A stretch of 64,000 nt of DNA from Streptosporangium sp. NBC_01756 (GTDB taxonomy: Bacteria; Actinomycetota; Actinomycetes; Streptosporangiales; Streptosporangiaceae): NCBI RefSeq assembly GCF_035917975.1, contig NZ_CP109130.1, positions 4,278,001 through 4,342,000 on the forward strand, in the 5' to 3' direction. The notes beneath the pieces were generated by a model. The model did no database searches. It had not been told where the DNA came from and worked only from the letters and a program-made list of their open reading frames with translations. A program made the translations under genes and the position numbers. Below, piece after piece: positions 42,899-52,141 of the stretch (positions are counted from its first letter, which is position 1; the number at the start of each line of letters is the position of its first letter).

Positions 42899-44755
42899 TC
42901 AGCCGCCCAGGTCGCTGGGCGGGTCGTCGAAGAACGGGTCCTCGGTCTCCTCCGGATCCGGCTGCGGTTCGTCGGTGATGGTCGGTTCGTCGGTCGGAAG
43001 CGGCTGCTCGGTCGGCTCCGGAGCCTGCCCGCTGGAGACGACCAGCGTGATCGTGATGCCCGGCTGGATCTTGGCGCCGGCCTCGGGGGTCTGGCTGAGC
43101 ACGGTGCCCTCCGGCTGGTCGCTCGGCTCCTCGATGACCTTGACCTTGGTGAAGCCCGAGTCCTTGAGCATGCTCTTCGCGTCGGAGACCGAGATCCCGA
43201 CCACGCTGGGGACCTCGATGGCCTTCTTCGGGATGTAGATCCGGACCGAGCTCTCCTTGGCGACCTTCTCCCCCGCCTCGGGATCGCTCTTGATCACCTT
43301 GTCCTGCGGGCCGCCGGAGGTGATGGGCTGCACGCTCGCCTTGAGGCCCACCCCTTCCAGGGCCGCCTTGGCCTCATCCGTGCTCATGCCGACCACGGAG
43401 GGCACCTCGACCTTCTCCAGGCCCTTGGAGACCGTGAGGGTGACCTCGGCGCCCTTCTCGACCTCGGTGCCGCCCACCGGATCGGTCTCGATCACGCTGC
43501 CCTTGCGCATCTCGTCGAACTTCTCGACGGTCTTCACCGTGAGTCCGAGGTCCGTCAGCGACTTGGTCGCCGCGTCCACGGTCTGCGAGGTCAGGGACGG
43601 GACCTTGATCTTGGCCGCCGCGGTGGTGTCGCCGGGGGAGCTCAGGAACATGTAGCCCACGCCGATGAAGGCGCCGATGACCAGGAGCGGGACCAGGATC
43701 CACGCGGCGGTCTTGACGGCGGTGTTGCCGCTGTTCTGCTGCCGGCGACGGCCGCGCTCGCCACGGCCGCCCTCCTCGGTGCCGTACTCGTAGGCCGGGA
43801 CGGCGTTGCTGCGCTGGGTGGCGGGTCCGCCGGGGCCGGGCGCCTGCATCGTCCGGGTGGCCGAGCCGTGGTTGTTGGCCAGCGCCATCGTCTGGGCGTC
43901 CATCGGGATGCCGGACATCGCCCGCTGGATGTCGGCCCGCATCTCCCCGGCGCCCTGGTAGCGGTGCGCCGGGTCCTTGGCCATCGCCTTGAGCACGATG
44001 GCGTCGGCCCACTTGGGGATCTCCGGGTCGATCTGCGACGGCGGGATCGGGTCCTCGCGCACGTGCTGGTAGGCGATCGCGACCGGAGAGTCGCCGGTGA
44101 ACGGCGGCTGCCCGGTCAGCAGCTCGTACAGCACGCAGCCGGTGGAGTAGATGTCGCTGCGGGCGTCGACCCGCTCGCCCCTGGCCTGCTCCGGCGACAG
44201 ATACTGCGCGGTGCCGATGACCTGGGCGGTCTGGGTCATGGTCGCGGCCGAGTCGGCCATCGCACGGGCGATGCCGAAGTCCATCACCTTGACGTCACCG
44301 TTGTTGGTGATCATGATGTTCGCCGGCTTGATGTCCCGGTGGACGATGCCGCCGCGGTGGCTGTAGTCCAGCGCCCGCAGGATCCCGTCGACCAGCTCGG
44401 CCGCCCGTTCGGGCATCAGCCGCCGGTCCGCCCGGAGCAGGTCGCGCAGCGTGCGGCCGTCGACGTACTCCATCACGATGTACGGCACCGGCGCGCTGCC
44501 CGCCACGTCCTCACCGGTGTCGTAGACCGCGACGATGGAGGGGTGGTTCAGCGACGCGGCGGACTGCGCCTCCCGGCGGAACCGGGCCTGGAAGATGTGG
44601 TCCCTTGCCAGATCCGCGCGGAGTGTCTTGATGGCGACGATCCGATCCAGCCGGATGTCTCGGGCGCGATAGACCTCGGCCATGCCGCCACGCCCGACGA
44701 CGCCGTCAAGCTCGTAGCGATCGCCGAGGCGTCGGGGCTGAGTCATTTCCTGCAC
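42899..44755 (-). CDS. pknB: PknB Ser/Thr kinase with PASTA repeats
   Basis: A 618-residue kinase (GTG 44755; ATG 44746 is a possible alternative). Kinase motifs are VGRGGMAEVYRA, Lys43, HRDIKPAN (139-146) and DFG (159-161). A juxtamembrane region leads to one transmembrane helix (WILVPLLVIGAFIGVGYMFL) and three extracellular PASTA repeats (VPSLTSQ, VPSVVGMS and VPSVVGIS starts). PASTA modules bind peptidoglycan fragments. The gene ends the pbpA-pknA-pknB run. Confidence 0.96.
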   Translation of the reverse strand: MQEMTQPRRLGDRYELDGVVGRGGMAEVYRARDIRLDRIVAIKTLRADLARDHIFQARFRREAQSAASLNHPSIVAVYDTGEDVAGSAPVPYIVMEYVDGRTLRDLLRADRRLMPERAAELVDGILRALDYSHRGGIVHRDIKPANIMITNNGDVKVMDFGIARAMADSAATMTQTAQVIGTAQYLSPEQARGERVDARSDIYSTGCVLYELLTGQPPFTGDSPVAIAYQHVREDPIPPSQIDPEIPKWADAIVLKAMAKDPAHRYQGAGEMRADIQRAMSGIPMDAQTMALANNHGSATRTMQAPGPGGPATQRSNAVPAYEYGTEEGGRGERGRRRQQNSGNTAVKTAAWILVPLLVIGAFIGVGYMFLSSPGDTTAAAKIKVPSLTSQTVDAATKSLTDLGLTVKTVEKFDEMRKGSVIETDPVGGTEVEKGAEVTLTVSKGLEKVEVPSVVGMSTDEAKAALEGVGLKASVQPITSGGPQDKVIKSDPEAGEKVAKESSVRIYIPKKAIEVPSVVGISVSDAKSMLKDSGFTKVKVIEEPSDQPEGTVLSQTPEAGAKIQPGITITLVVSSGQAPEPTEQPLPTDEPTITDEPQPDPEETEDPFFDDPPSDLGG

Positions 44756-44828
44756 TGTCCCTTACCGTTCATCTTGGGTGCCGGTGAGCTCTTGGGCCAC
44801 CGGTGTCCATCATCGACCCGTTGCCGCA

Positions 44829-46259
44829 TCACGTCTCCCCGTTCGGTGGCTCTGTTCCGCCGGTTCCGGGAATGGTGTTCGTCGGTGTAAGGCTCGGTGT
44901 CGCCGTCGGGATGGTGGGCGTCGGAGTCGAAGTAGTCGGGCTGGGGCTGGGCGGTGGCGACGTGGTCGGCCGGGGGCTGGGTGTGACCGATGTGCTTACC
45001 GTAGCCGACGGCGTGGGTGAAGGGCGGAGTGGCTTCGTCGGCGAGACCGGCGGTCTGCTCGTCACCGGCTTGGTCCGGCTGGGCCGTACCTTCGAAGGAG
45101 TGGCGCTCGGGCTTCGCGTGACGACCGGCTCCACCGGCCCGTTGTCGCCGTTGCGATCCGCCAGCTCGTAGGCCACCAGCGTGCCCAGCCCGACGGCGGC
45201 GGCACACCCCGCCGCCGCCGCGACGATCACCGTTTTCCGGCGCAGGCCACGACGGCCCGGGGCATCGGGTGCGGTGCCCGCCGGAGCCGGCCGGAGGGGC
45301 GGTTGCGGGGCCGTGCCCGGACCCGTCACCGGAGCCGGTCCCATCCCGGTGGCCAGGGCGGGGGCGATCTCCCGGGGCCACTCGCCCGCGGGCTCCGCCT
45401 GCCAGCCCGCCGGGTCGGTGAGCATGGCGAGACCGGCGGCGCCCGGGGCGGTGAGCGACTCGCGCAGCGCGTACGCCCGCCCGGCCAGCTCCCCGACATC
45501 GGCCGGACGCCGGTCGGGAGCCTTCGACAGGCAGGCCATCACCAGCTCGCGCACCGCCTGGGGCACGCTCGCCGGCAGCGGCGGGGGCAGCTCGCCCAGA
45601 TGCATGAGCGCGATCGCCACCTGGGTGTCGGCGACGAACGGCGGGCGGCCCGCCAGGCACTCGTAGGCGACCACGCCGAGCGAGTAGACGTCGGTCGCGA
45701 AGGTCAGCGGCTCGCCCGAGGCCTGCTCGGGGCTGACGTACTGCGCGGTGCCGAGCACGGTGCCGGTCTGGGTCATCGACGAGGCCTCCAGCGCCCTGGC
45801 GATGCCGAAATCTGTGACCTTCACCACGCCGGCCCCGGTGACCAGGAGGTTGCCCGGCTTGATGTCCCGGTGGATGATCCCCGCGCCGTGCGCGGCCTGC
45901 AGGGCCCTGGCGGTCTGGTAGACCACGTCCAGGGTGATCTCGGCGCTCAGCCTGCCGTCACGCGCCAGGATGCCCGCCAGGGACTCCCCGGGGACCAGCT
46001 CCATCACCAGGTAGGCGACGTCGTCGGCCTCGCCGTAGTCGAAGACCTGGGCGATCCCGGGGTCGGCGAGGCTCGCCGCGATCCTCGCCTCCCGGCGGAA
46101 CCGCTCGCGGAAGGCCGGATCCGCGGCCACGTGCCGGCGGAGCAGCTTCACCGCTACCTCGCGGCCGAGCAGTTCGTCCCTGGCTCGCCAGACCTCACCC
46201 ATGCCGCCCGTCGCGATCCGCCCCAACGGGCGGTACCGGCCCCCGAGCAACGCGGTCAT
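44829..46259 (-). CDS. pknA: Ser/Thr kinase, PknA-like
   Basis: A 476-residue kinase. Motifs are ATGGMGEVW, Lys38, HRDIKPGN (130-137), DFGIA and a GTAQYVSPEQ activation segment. After the kinase domain come a Pro/Ala-rich stretch, one transmembrane helix (VIVAAAAGCAAAVGLGTLVAY) and a very Thr/Pro/Ser-rich extracellular tail with no PASTA repeats. It overlaps pbpA by ATGA, so is translated with it. Confidence 0.93.
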   Translation of the reverse strand: MTALLGGRYRPLGRIATGGMGEVWRARDELLGREVAVKLLRRHVAADPAFRERFRREARIAASLADPGIAQVFDYGEADDVAYLVMELVPGESLAGILARDGRLSAEITLDVVYQTARALQAAHGAGIIHRDIKPGNLLVTGAGVVKVTDFGIARALEASSMTQTGTVLGTAQYVSPEQASGEPLTFATDVYSLGVVAYECLAGRPPFVADTQVAIALMHLGELPPPLPASVPQAVRELVMACLSKAPDRRPADVGELAGRAYALRESLTAPGAAGLAMLTDPAGWQAEPAGEWPREIAPALATGMGPAPVTGPGTAPQPPLRPAPAGTAPDAPGRRGLRRKTVIVAAAAGCAAAVGLGTLVAYELADRNGDNGPVEPVVTRSPSATPSKVRPSRTKPVTSRPPVSPTKPLRPSPTPSATVSTSVTPSPRPTTSPPPSPSPTTSTPTPTIPTATPSLTPTNTIPGTGGTEPPNGET

Positions 46260-47713
46260 CTACCCAGCACCGCTTCCATCACGCTCTTGGCGATGGGCGC
46301 GGCGGTGAGACCGCCCGAGGCCTCGCCACCGGCGCTACCGGACTCGACGATGAGGGCGACGGCGACCTTGGGGTCCTCGACGGGGGCGAAGGAGATGAAC
46401 CACGCGTGGGGGTCCTTGCCCGGAAGGGTCTCCGCGGTGCCGGTCTTGCCGCCCACGGTCACCCCGGGGATCTGCGCGGCCCTGGCGGTGCCCTGCTTGA
46501 CGACGTTGACCATCATCTCCTGCAGCTTGTGCGCGCTGTCCTCGCTCATCGCGGTGGAGAGTTCCTCGGGGTCGGCGCTGTCGACCTCGCCGCCCTCGGC
46601 GTCCGCGATCTTGTTCACCAGGTAGGGCTTCATGACCACGCCGTTGTTGGCGATGCCCGCGGCGACCATGGCCATCTGCAGCGGGGTCATCTGGTTGTTG
46701 CGCTGGCCGATCGAGGCCTGGGCGAGCGCGGCCTTGTCCTCCTCGGGGCCGATGCTGCTGGCCGCGACCTCTATTGGGATCTTCAGTGGTTCGGCGCCGA
46801 TGCCGAACTTCTCGGCCTGGTCCTTGAGGGCGTCGTAGCCCAGGTCCATGCCGATCTTGCCGAACGGCGTGTTGCAGGACTGCTCCAGCGCGAACGACAG
46901 CGTCACCCGGCCCGAGCCGCACGCCGAGCCGCCGTGGTTGGGCAGGTCGGCCGTGGTGTTGGGCAGGTCGAGCAGCTGCGGGGCGTCCACCTGGCTCTGC
47001 GGGCCGAGGGTGTCGTCGCTCTCCAGGTAGGCCGTCAGGGTGACCGCCTTGAAGGTCGAGCCCGGCGGGTAGGTGCGCTCGATCGCCCGGTTCAGCAGCG
47101 GCTGGTCCTTGTCGGTCTCCAGCTTCTTGGAGGCCTTGTTGACCTCAGCCTTGTTGGCCTTGGACAGCAGGTTGGGGTCGTAGGTGGGGATCGAGACCAT
47201 GGCGAGGATCGCCCCGGTCTTCGGCTCGATCGCGACCACCGCGCCCTTCTTACCGCTGGCGCCCAGCGCCCGGTAGGCCGCCTCCTGCGCCTTGGGGTTG
47301 ATCGTCAGGTCGACGTTGGCGCCCTTGCTCTTCTTGGCGGTGAACAGGTCGATGCTGCGCCGGATCAGCAGGTCGGCGCTGGTGCCGTCGAGCAGGCTGT
47401 TCTCGGCCCGCTCCATGTCGCGGGTGCTCTCCGGCGCGAAGAAGCCGGTGATGGGGGCGTAGACCTTCCCTTCGGGATAGCGCCGCTCGAACCGGAAGGT
47501 GTTGCTGCCGGTGTCGACGGACTCGGCGAGCACCTTGTTGCCCGCGGTGATCCGGCCCCGCTCGACGTCGTAGCGGTCGTAGAAGTTACGGACATTGCGT
47601 GAATCCGCGCGCAGGTCCTCCGCCCGTACCGCCTGCAGGTAGTTCACGTTGAGCATGAGCAGGCCGAACATGAGCAGACAGGCCAGGGCGGCGCGCTTGA
47701 GGGGGCCGTTCAT
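46256..47713 (-). CDS. pbpA: Penicillin-binding protein, transpeptidase (PbpA)
   Basis: A 485-residue class B PBP. An N-terminal membrane anchor is followed by a PBP dimer domain and the transpeptidase domain with S219-T-F-K (active-site Ser219), S279-C-N and K423-T-G. It cross-links peptidoglycan in elongation or division with RodA. It overlaps both rodA and pknA, so the four genes form one operon. Confidence 0.96.
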   Translation of the reverse strand: MNGPLKRAALACLLMFGLLMLNVNYLQAVRAEDLRADSRNVRNFYDRYDVERGRITAGNKVLAESVDTGSNTFRFERRYPEGKVYAPITGFFAPESTRDMERAENSLLDGTSADLLIRRSIDLFTAKKSKGANVDLTINPKAQEAAYRALGASGKKGAVVAIEPKTGAILAMVSIPTYDPNLLSKANKAEVNKASKKLETDKDQPLLNRAIERTYPPGSTFKAVTLTAYLESDDTLGPQSQVDAPQLLDLPNTTADLPNHGGSACGSGRVTLSFALEQSCNTPFGKIGMDLGYDALKDQAEKFGIGAEPLKIPIEVAASSIGPEEDKAALAQASIGQRNNQMTPLQMAMVAAGIANNGVVMKPYLVNKIADAEGGEVDSADPEELSTAMSEDSAHKLQEMMVNVVKQGTARAAQIPGVTVGGKTGTAETLPGKDPHAWFISFAPVEDPKVAVALIVESGSAGGEASGGLTAAPIAKSVMEAVLGR

Positions 47714-49089
47714 CGCTGGAACACCTGCGTCATTCCTTCGTCCTGGATGGCTTGGGGCGGCGGCTTCCTGGCCGCATCCGACATGCGTACCAGCAGCGCG
47801 ATAAGGATCCAGTTAGCCAGCAGCGCCGAACCGCCCTGGGACATGAACGGGGTGACCAGGCCGGTCAGCGGGATCAGGTTGGTGACGCCGCCGACGATGA
47901 TGAAGACCTGCCAGGCCAGGATGAACGACAGGCCGCCCGCCAGCAGCTTGGAGAACGGGTCGCGGGCCGCGATGGAGGTGCGCAGGCCGCGCTCCACCAG
48001 CAGGGCGTAGACCATCAGCAGGGCCATCAGCCCGGTCAGGCCCAGCTCTTCGCCGGTGGCGGCGAAGATGAAGTCGGAGAAGGCCAGCGGGATCTGCTCG
48101 GGGTGGCCCTGGCCGAGCCCGGTGCCGAGCACGCCGCCCTGGCTCATGCCGAACAGGCCCTGCATGAGCTGGAAGCTGCCGCCGAGTTCGCGGTCGTAGA
48201 GCGCCGTGCTCTCCGGGTCGAGGAAGACCTCGAACCGGGCCGCGACGTGGTCGAAGAGCAGCCCGGCCAGGACGGCGCCGCCGAGGAAGAGCAGGATGCC
48301 GATGAGCACCCAGGAGGTGCGCTGGGTGGCGATGTAGAGCATCGCGATGAAGGTGCCGAAGATCAGCAGCGACGAACCGAGGTCCTTCTGCATGATCAGC
48401 ACGCCGAGGCTGAGACCCCAGACGATGAGGATCGGCCCGAGGTCGCGGGCCCGGGGCAGGTCGATGAAGAGCAGCCGACGGCCGGCCAGGGCCAGCACGT
48501 CGCGCTTGGCCACCAGGTAGCCGGCGAAGAAGACGACCAGGGCGAGTTTGGTGAACTCGGCGGGCTGGAGGGTGAAGCCTCCGATGCCGATCCAGATGCG
48601 GGCGCCGTTGATCTCCTTGCCGATGAACGGCAGCAGCGGCGCTATCAGCAGTGCCAGGCCGACGGCACCGGCGGTGTAGGTGAGCCGCTGCAGTGCGCGG
48701 TGGTCGCGCAGCACGATCAGCGTCGCGGAGAACATCACGACCCCGATGGCGGTCCAGAGGAGTTGCCCGCTGGCCGACGCGCCGGGCATGCCCGACTCCT
48801 CCAACCGGTAGATCACCACCAACCCGAGGCCGTTGATCAGCGTCACCAGGGGCAGGATCAGTGGATCGGCCCAGGGCGCGAACTTGGCGAGCACCAGGTA
48901 GGCGGCCAACATGAGGCCGCCCAGGCCGAGGCCGTAGGCGAGCATGCCGGCGGGGATCTGCTTGTCGATCGCCAGTCCCACGTTGGCGTACGCGAACATC
49001 ACGATCACGACCGCGAAGGCGAGCATCGCCAACTGGGCCAGCCGCCGCTTGGCGGGCATGGGGACAGGCTCGATGCTTGGGGTGCTCAT
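47710..49089 (-). CDS. rodA: SEDS-family glycosyltransferase RodA/FtsW
   Basis: A 459-residue polytopic membrane protein with about ten to twelve transmembrane helices. It carries segments typical of SEDS proteins: GGFTLQPAEFTKLALV, MQKDLGSSLLIFG and LIPLTGLVTPFMSQGGSALLANW. It polymerises glycan strands and works with the adjacent PbpA. The RodA/FtsW split is by context. Confidence 0.94.
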   Translation of the reverse strand: MSTPSIEPVPMPAKRRLAQLAMLAFAVVIVMFAYANVGLAIDKQIPAGMLAYGLGLGGLMLAAYLVLAKFAPWADPLILPLVTLINGLGLVVIYRLEESGMPGASASGQLLWTAIGVVMFSATLIVLRDHRALQRLTYTAGAVGLALLIAPLLPFIGKEINGARIWIGIGGFTLQPAEFTKLALVVFFAGYLVAKRDVLALAGRRLLFIDLPRARDLGPILIVWGLSLGVLIMQKDLGSSLLIFGTFIAMLYIATQRTSWVLIGILLFLGGAVLAGLLFDHVAARFEVFLDPESTALYDRELGGSFQLMQGLFGMSQGGVLGTGLGQGHPEQIPLAFSDFIFAATGEELGLTGLMALLMVYALLVERGLRTSIAARDPFSKLLAGGLSFILAWQVFIIVGGVTNLIPLTGLVTPFMSQGGSALLANWILIALLVRMSDAARKPPPQAIQDEGMTQVFQR

Positions 49090-49093
49090 GTGT

Positions 49094-50401
49094 CTACTGT
49101 GACCTTGTGGGTTCCGGGGATGCGGTGCCGCTCGGCTTGGAGGTCTGCTTTCCCTTCCCGTCGGGCTTGGTCTCCGGCTGGGGCTTCGCCCCGGTCGACT
49201 TGAGCTCGGCGATCTTCCTCAGGCCCGCGTCGACGCTGGGAACGGGGATGCCGTCGCGGACCTGGCCCTGCTGGAACGCACCGAGGGCCGTGATCGGCTC
49301 GGTGGTGCTCCGGGCGACGTTGAAGAGCTCGATCGGGCCGAGATTGGTCTTCACGCCTTGGAAAACCACTATCTCATCCCCTTTCGCCCCTACGAAGTAT
49401 TGATCGTCGAGCCACTGGTTCCCGAAATACCACCCTAGGCCGCCGCCGACGAGGACGATGCCTCCCACCGAGGCCAGCAGCGGCCACCGCCGCCGGCGTC
49501 TGGCCGGACGCCGCGCGGCCCTGACGATCGGCTCGTCGGAGTCGTCGTCGGCGATGACGGGCTGGGGCATGGTCATGGCGCCGGCCCGGCCGGCCGGGGT
49601 GTCCGAGCCCTCCGCCCGGGGCCGGAGGGACCCGGCGGCGCCCACCACGGCGGCCTCGGCGGGGAGGGAGACCCCCTCGTCCACCTCCAGGACGTCGGCG
49701 AGCACGCAGGTGATGTTGTCGGGGCCACCGCCCCGGTTGGCCAGGTCGATGAGGGTGCGGACCACCGTCTCGGGGTCCTCGATCGTGGAGAGCGTGTGGT
49801 GCATCGTCTCCGCGGTCACCACCCCGGACAGTCCGTCGGAGCAGAGCAGGTAACGGTCGCCGACCTGGGCCTCGCGCAGCGACAGGTCGGGGTCGACCTC
49901 GCCGCTGCCGTCGAGCGCGCGCAGCAGTATCGACCGCTGGGGGTGGGTCGCGGCCTCCTCCAGGGTGATCCGGCCGTCGTCCACCAGGGACTGCACCAGG
50001 GTGTGGTCGTGCGTGATCTGGTAGAGCTCCCCGGCGCGCAGCAGGTAGGCGCGGGAGTCGCCGACATGGACCAGTGCGACCCTCGTACCGGACCACAGCA
50101 TGGCGGTCAGGGTGGTGCCCATGCCCTTGAGGCTGGCGTCTCGCCCCACCATCTCGTGCAGTCTGCGGTTGGCGTCCCGGACCGCCGCCTCCACGGCGCT
50201 GAGCAGGTCACCCCCCTGCGGGTCCTCGTCGAGGGAGGACATCGCGGCGATGGCGACCGAACTGGCCACCTCACCGTGTGCGTGGCCGCCCATACCGTCC
50301 GCGACGGCGAGCAGGCGGGCGCTGGCGTACGCCGAGTCCTCGTTGCCTTCGCGGAGGAGGCCGACGTCAGAGCGGGCGGCGTAACGGAGTGCGATGGTCA
50401 T
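49094..50401 (-). CDS. pstP: PP2C-type Ser/Thr phosphatase PstP
   Basis: A 435-residue phosphatase. The PP2C core has RSDVGLLREGNED, VADGMGGHAHGE, HVGDSRAYL, LLCSDGLSGV and RGGPDNITCVL, giving the metal-binding Asp/Gly positions. A C-terminal transmembrane helix and a short extracellular part follow. It removes phosphates set by the neighbouring kinases. Confidence 0.96.
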   Translation of the reverse strand: MTIALRYAARSDVGLLREGNEDSAYASARLLAVADGMGGHAHGEVASSVAIAAMSSLDEDPQGGDLLSAVEAAVRDANRRLHEMVGRDASLKGMGTTLTAMLWSGTRVALVHVGDSRAYLLRAGELYQITHDHTLVQSLVDDGRITLEEAATHPQRSILLRALDGSGEVDPDLSLREAQVGDRYLLCSDGLSGVVTAETMHHTLSTIEDPETVVRTLIDLANRGGGPDNITCVLADVLEVDEGVSLPAEAAVVGAAGSLRPRAEGSDTPAGRAGAMTMPQPVIADDDSDEPIVRAARRPARRRRRWPLLASVGGIVLVGGGLGWYFGNQWLDDQYFVGAKGDEIVVFQGVKTNLGPIELFNVARSTTEPITALGAFQQGQVRDGIPVPSVDAGLRKIAELKSTGAKPQPETKPDGKGKQTSKPSGTASPEPTRSQ

Positions 50402-50865
50402 TTGCGCAATTCGATGACGGTCTTACCGATGCGGATCGGAACACCGAGCGGTATCGGAGTCGGACGGGTGACTTTGGAGCGGTCGAGGTATGTGCCGTTG
50501 GTCGAGCCGAGATCTTCCACGATCCACTGACCGTCCTGAGGGAAGAGCCGGGCGTGCCGGCTGGAAGCGTAGTCGTCGCTGACCACCAGCGTGGCGTCAT
50601 TGGCCCGGCCGATGGTGATTGGCGTCTCCGAGAGAGTGATGGTGGTGCCTTGCAGGGGACCACCGATGACGACCATCTGCCGCGGCTCCCCCTTCTTGGG
50701 TTTGGCCGCGGGCTTGGCCGGCTTTGCGGCCTTGCGCGCGGGGGCGGCGGTGGTCGTGCGGGATCCGAACAAGTCTGTCCGGATCACACCGACAGCGGCA
50801 ATCACGAAGAACCACAGCACCGCGAGGAACGCGAGCCGGATCAGCAGCAGCGTGAGCTCGGACAT
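50398..50865 (-). CDS. fhaB: FhaB (FHA-domain membrane protein)
   Basis: A 155-residue protein. An N-terminal transmembrane helix and an Ala/Lys/Pro-rich linker precede an FHA domain (ITIGRAND, SSRHARLF, LGSTNGTYLD), which binds phosphothreonine. It overlaps pstP by ATGA. In mycobacteria the counterpart recruits kinase substrates for division. Confidence 0.95.
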   Translation of the reverse strand: MSELTLLLIRLAFLAVLWFFVIAAVGVIRTDLFGSRTTTAAPARKAAKPAKPAAKPKKGEPRQMVVIGGPLQGTTITLSETPITIGRANDATLVVSDDYASSRHARLFPQDGQWIVEDLGSTNGTYLDRSKVTRPTPIPLGVPIRIGKTVIELRK

Positions 50866-50882
50866 GGACCGTCTGTTTACCT

Positions 50883-51623
50883 TTAATCGCGCCGGAAAAC
50901 CAGAGTCGTTCGCCCCAGCGTCACGCGAGTGCCGTTCTGGAGCTCGACCCGGCGGACCGGCTGGCCGTTGACGAAGGTGCCGTTCGTGGAGCCGAGGTCG
51001 ACGAGTGCGACGTCGGGACCCTCCACGCGCAGCTCGGCGTGGTGCCGGGACACACCCGGATCGACCAGCCGGAGATCACAGTCGGTGCCCCTGCCGAGCA
51101 GGGTCACCGGGGTGGTCAGATCATAGGAGCGCTGTCCCTGCGGGTCATCCTGGGTCGAGACGAGCAGCCGGGGACGGCCGCCGAAGGCATGCGGCTTGGC
51201 CGCCGGCACGTCGCTCACCGGCTGACGGATCTCGTCCTGCTCGACCGTCGCCCCGCGGATCACTCCGGAGCGGATCCGGAACAGGCCGACCGCCAGATCG
51301 TCGGCCGTCTCGAACCGCACCCGGACCGGTCCCACGAAGGAGTAGCCCTGTTCCTTGGCGTACTCCCTGGCGAGGTTGGCCAGTTCGTGGCTGATGCTGT
51401 CCGCATAGACCTCCAGTCGCTCACTGTCCGTCGTGGACAGCTCGACCACGAAGTCGTTCGGCACGAGCGTGCGCCCTTGTGCGACGATCGCCGCACGCTC
51501 GTCCATCTCACGCTGAACCGCGCTGGCAACCTCGACCGGCTGAAGGTCAGATTTGAACGCCCGCGCAAAGGCTCCCTCAACCAAACCCTCGAGCCTCCGC
51601 TCGAAGCGCTGAAGGACTCCCAC
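50883..51623 (-). CDS. fhaA: FhaA (DUF3662 plus FHA domain protein)
   Basis: A 246-residue protein. The N-terminal DUF3662 domain (LQRFERRLEGLVEGAFARAF, LVPNDFVVELS) is followed by a short linker and a C-terminal FHA domain (LLGRGTDCDL, SRHHAELRV, LGSTNGTFVN). It is the first gene of the fhaA-fhaB-pstP-rodA-pbpA-pknA-pknB run. The long linker known in mycobacterial FhaA is short here. Confidence 0.95.
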   Translation of the reverse strand: MGVLQRFERRLEGLVEGAFARAFKSDLQPVEVASAVQREMDERAAIVAQGRTLVPNDFVVELSTTDSERLEVYADSISHELANLAREYAKEQGYSFVGPVRVRFETADDLAVGLFRIRSGVIRGATVEQDEIRQPVSDVPAAKPHAFGGRPRLLVSTQDDPQGQRSYDLTTPVTLLGRGTDCDLRLVDPGVSRHHAELRVEGPDVALVDLGSTNGTFVNGQPVRRVELQNGTRVTLGRTTLVFRRD

Positions 51624-51779
51624 CGGGTACCTCCCTTCCTCCGTCTAGCTAGGTCACGGCCGCTTGGGGGCTTGTTCCTCGCTCTCTCCACCCAGCTGTT
51701 CCGCTCCGCGTCTAGGAGGATCGTATCCGGGTTCGTGGGTACCGGCTGATCCGTGCTAATGTTTCCACCGCACCCAAAA

Positions 51780-51862
51780 GGGCGGGTGGCGGAACGGCAG
51801 ACGCGCACGGTTCAGGTCCGTGTGTCCGAAAGGACGTGAGGGTTCAAATCCCTCCTCGCCCA
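51780..51862 (+). tRNA. tRNA-Leu (anticodon CAG)
   Basis: An 83-nt class II tRNA. The acceptor stem GGGCGGG pairs with CTCGCCC (one G-T). The anticodon stem CACGG/CCGTG has loop TTCAGGT. A variable arm (GTCCGAAAGGAC) and T-arm GAGGG-TTCAAAT-CCCTC follow. CCA is not encoded. Confidence 0.95.
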
Positions 51863-51919
51863 CTCGGGCCACCGGAGAAATCGGTGGATCCACAGTGACG
51901 AAAGACAGCCTCGGTTCGC

Positions 51920-51941
51920 AAGAGCCGGGGCTCTTTGATTT
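51920..51941 (+). terminator. Terminator downstream of tRNA-Leu
   Basis: AAGAGCC-GG-GGCTCTT followed by TGATTTT: a 7-bp stem with T-rich 3' side. Confidence 0.7.
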
Positions 51942-52141
51942 TCCAGGGCTCTGTACAGCGTGCGGGCATACGGAGATGTCTATCCGGACCGGCTTGCAGA
52001 TCGCTTTCGTACGGCTTGCGCCGCGTTTCATCTGATTACGCTGAGGGCTGAGACAGCCATCGGCCATGCCGGCGTCGACCTGAGAGTCCGCCTCCGACCT
52101 CCCATGGGCGGGCCCGTCACCCGGCCCGCCCGTTCTCCTGG

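Noticed and set aside
42869-44890. 673-codon plus-strand frame
   Set aside because: Antisense shadow of pknB, which has every kinase and PASTA motif.
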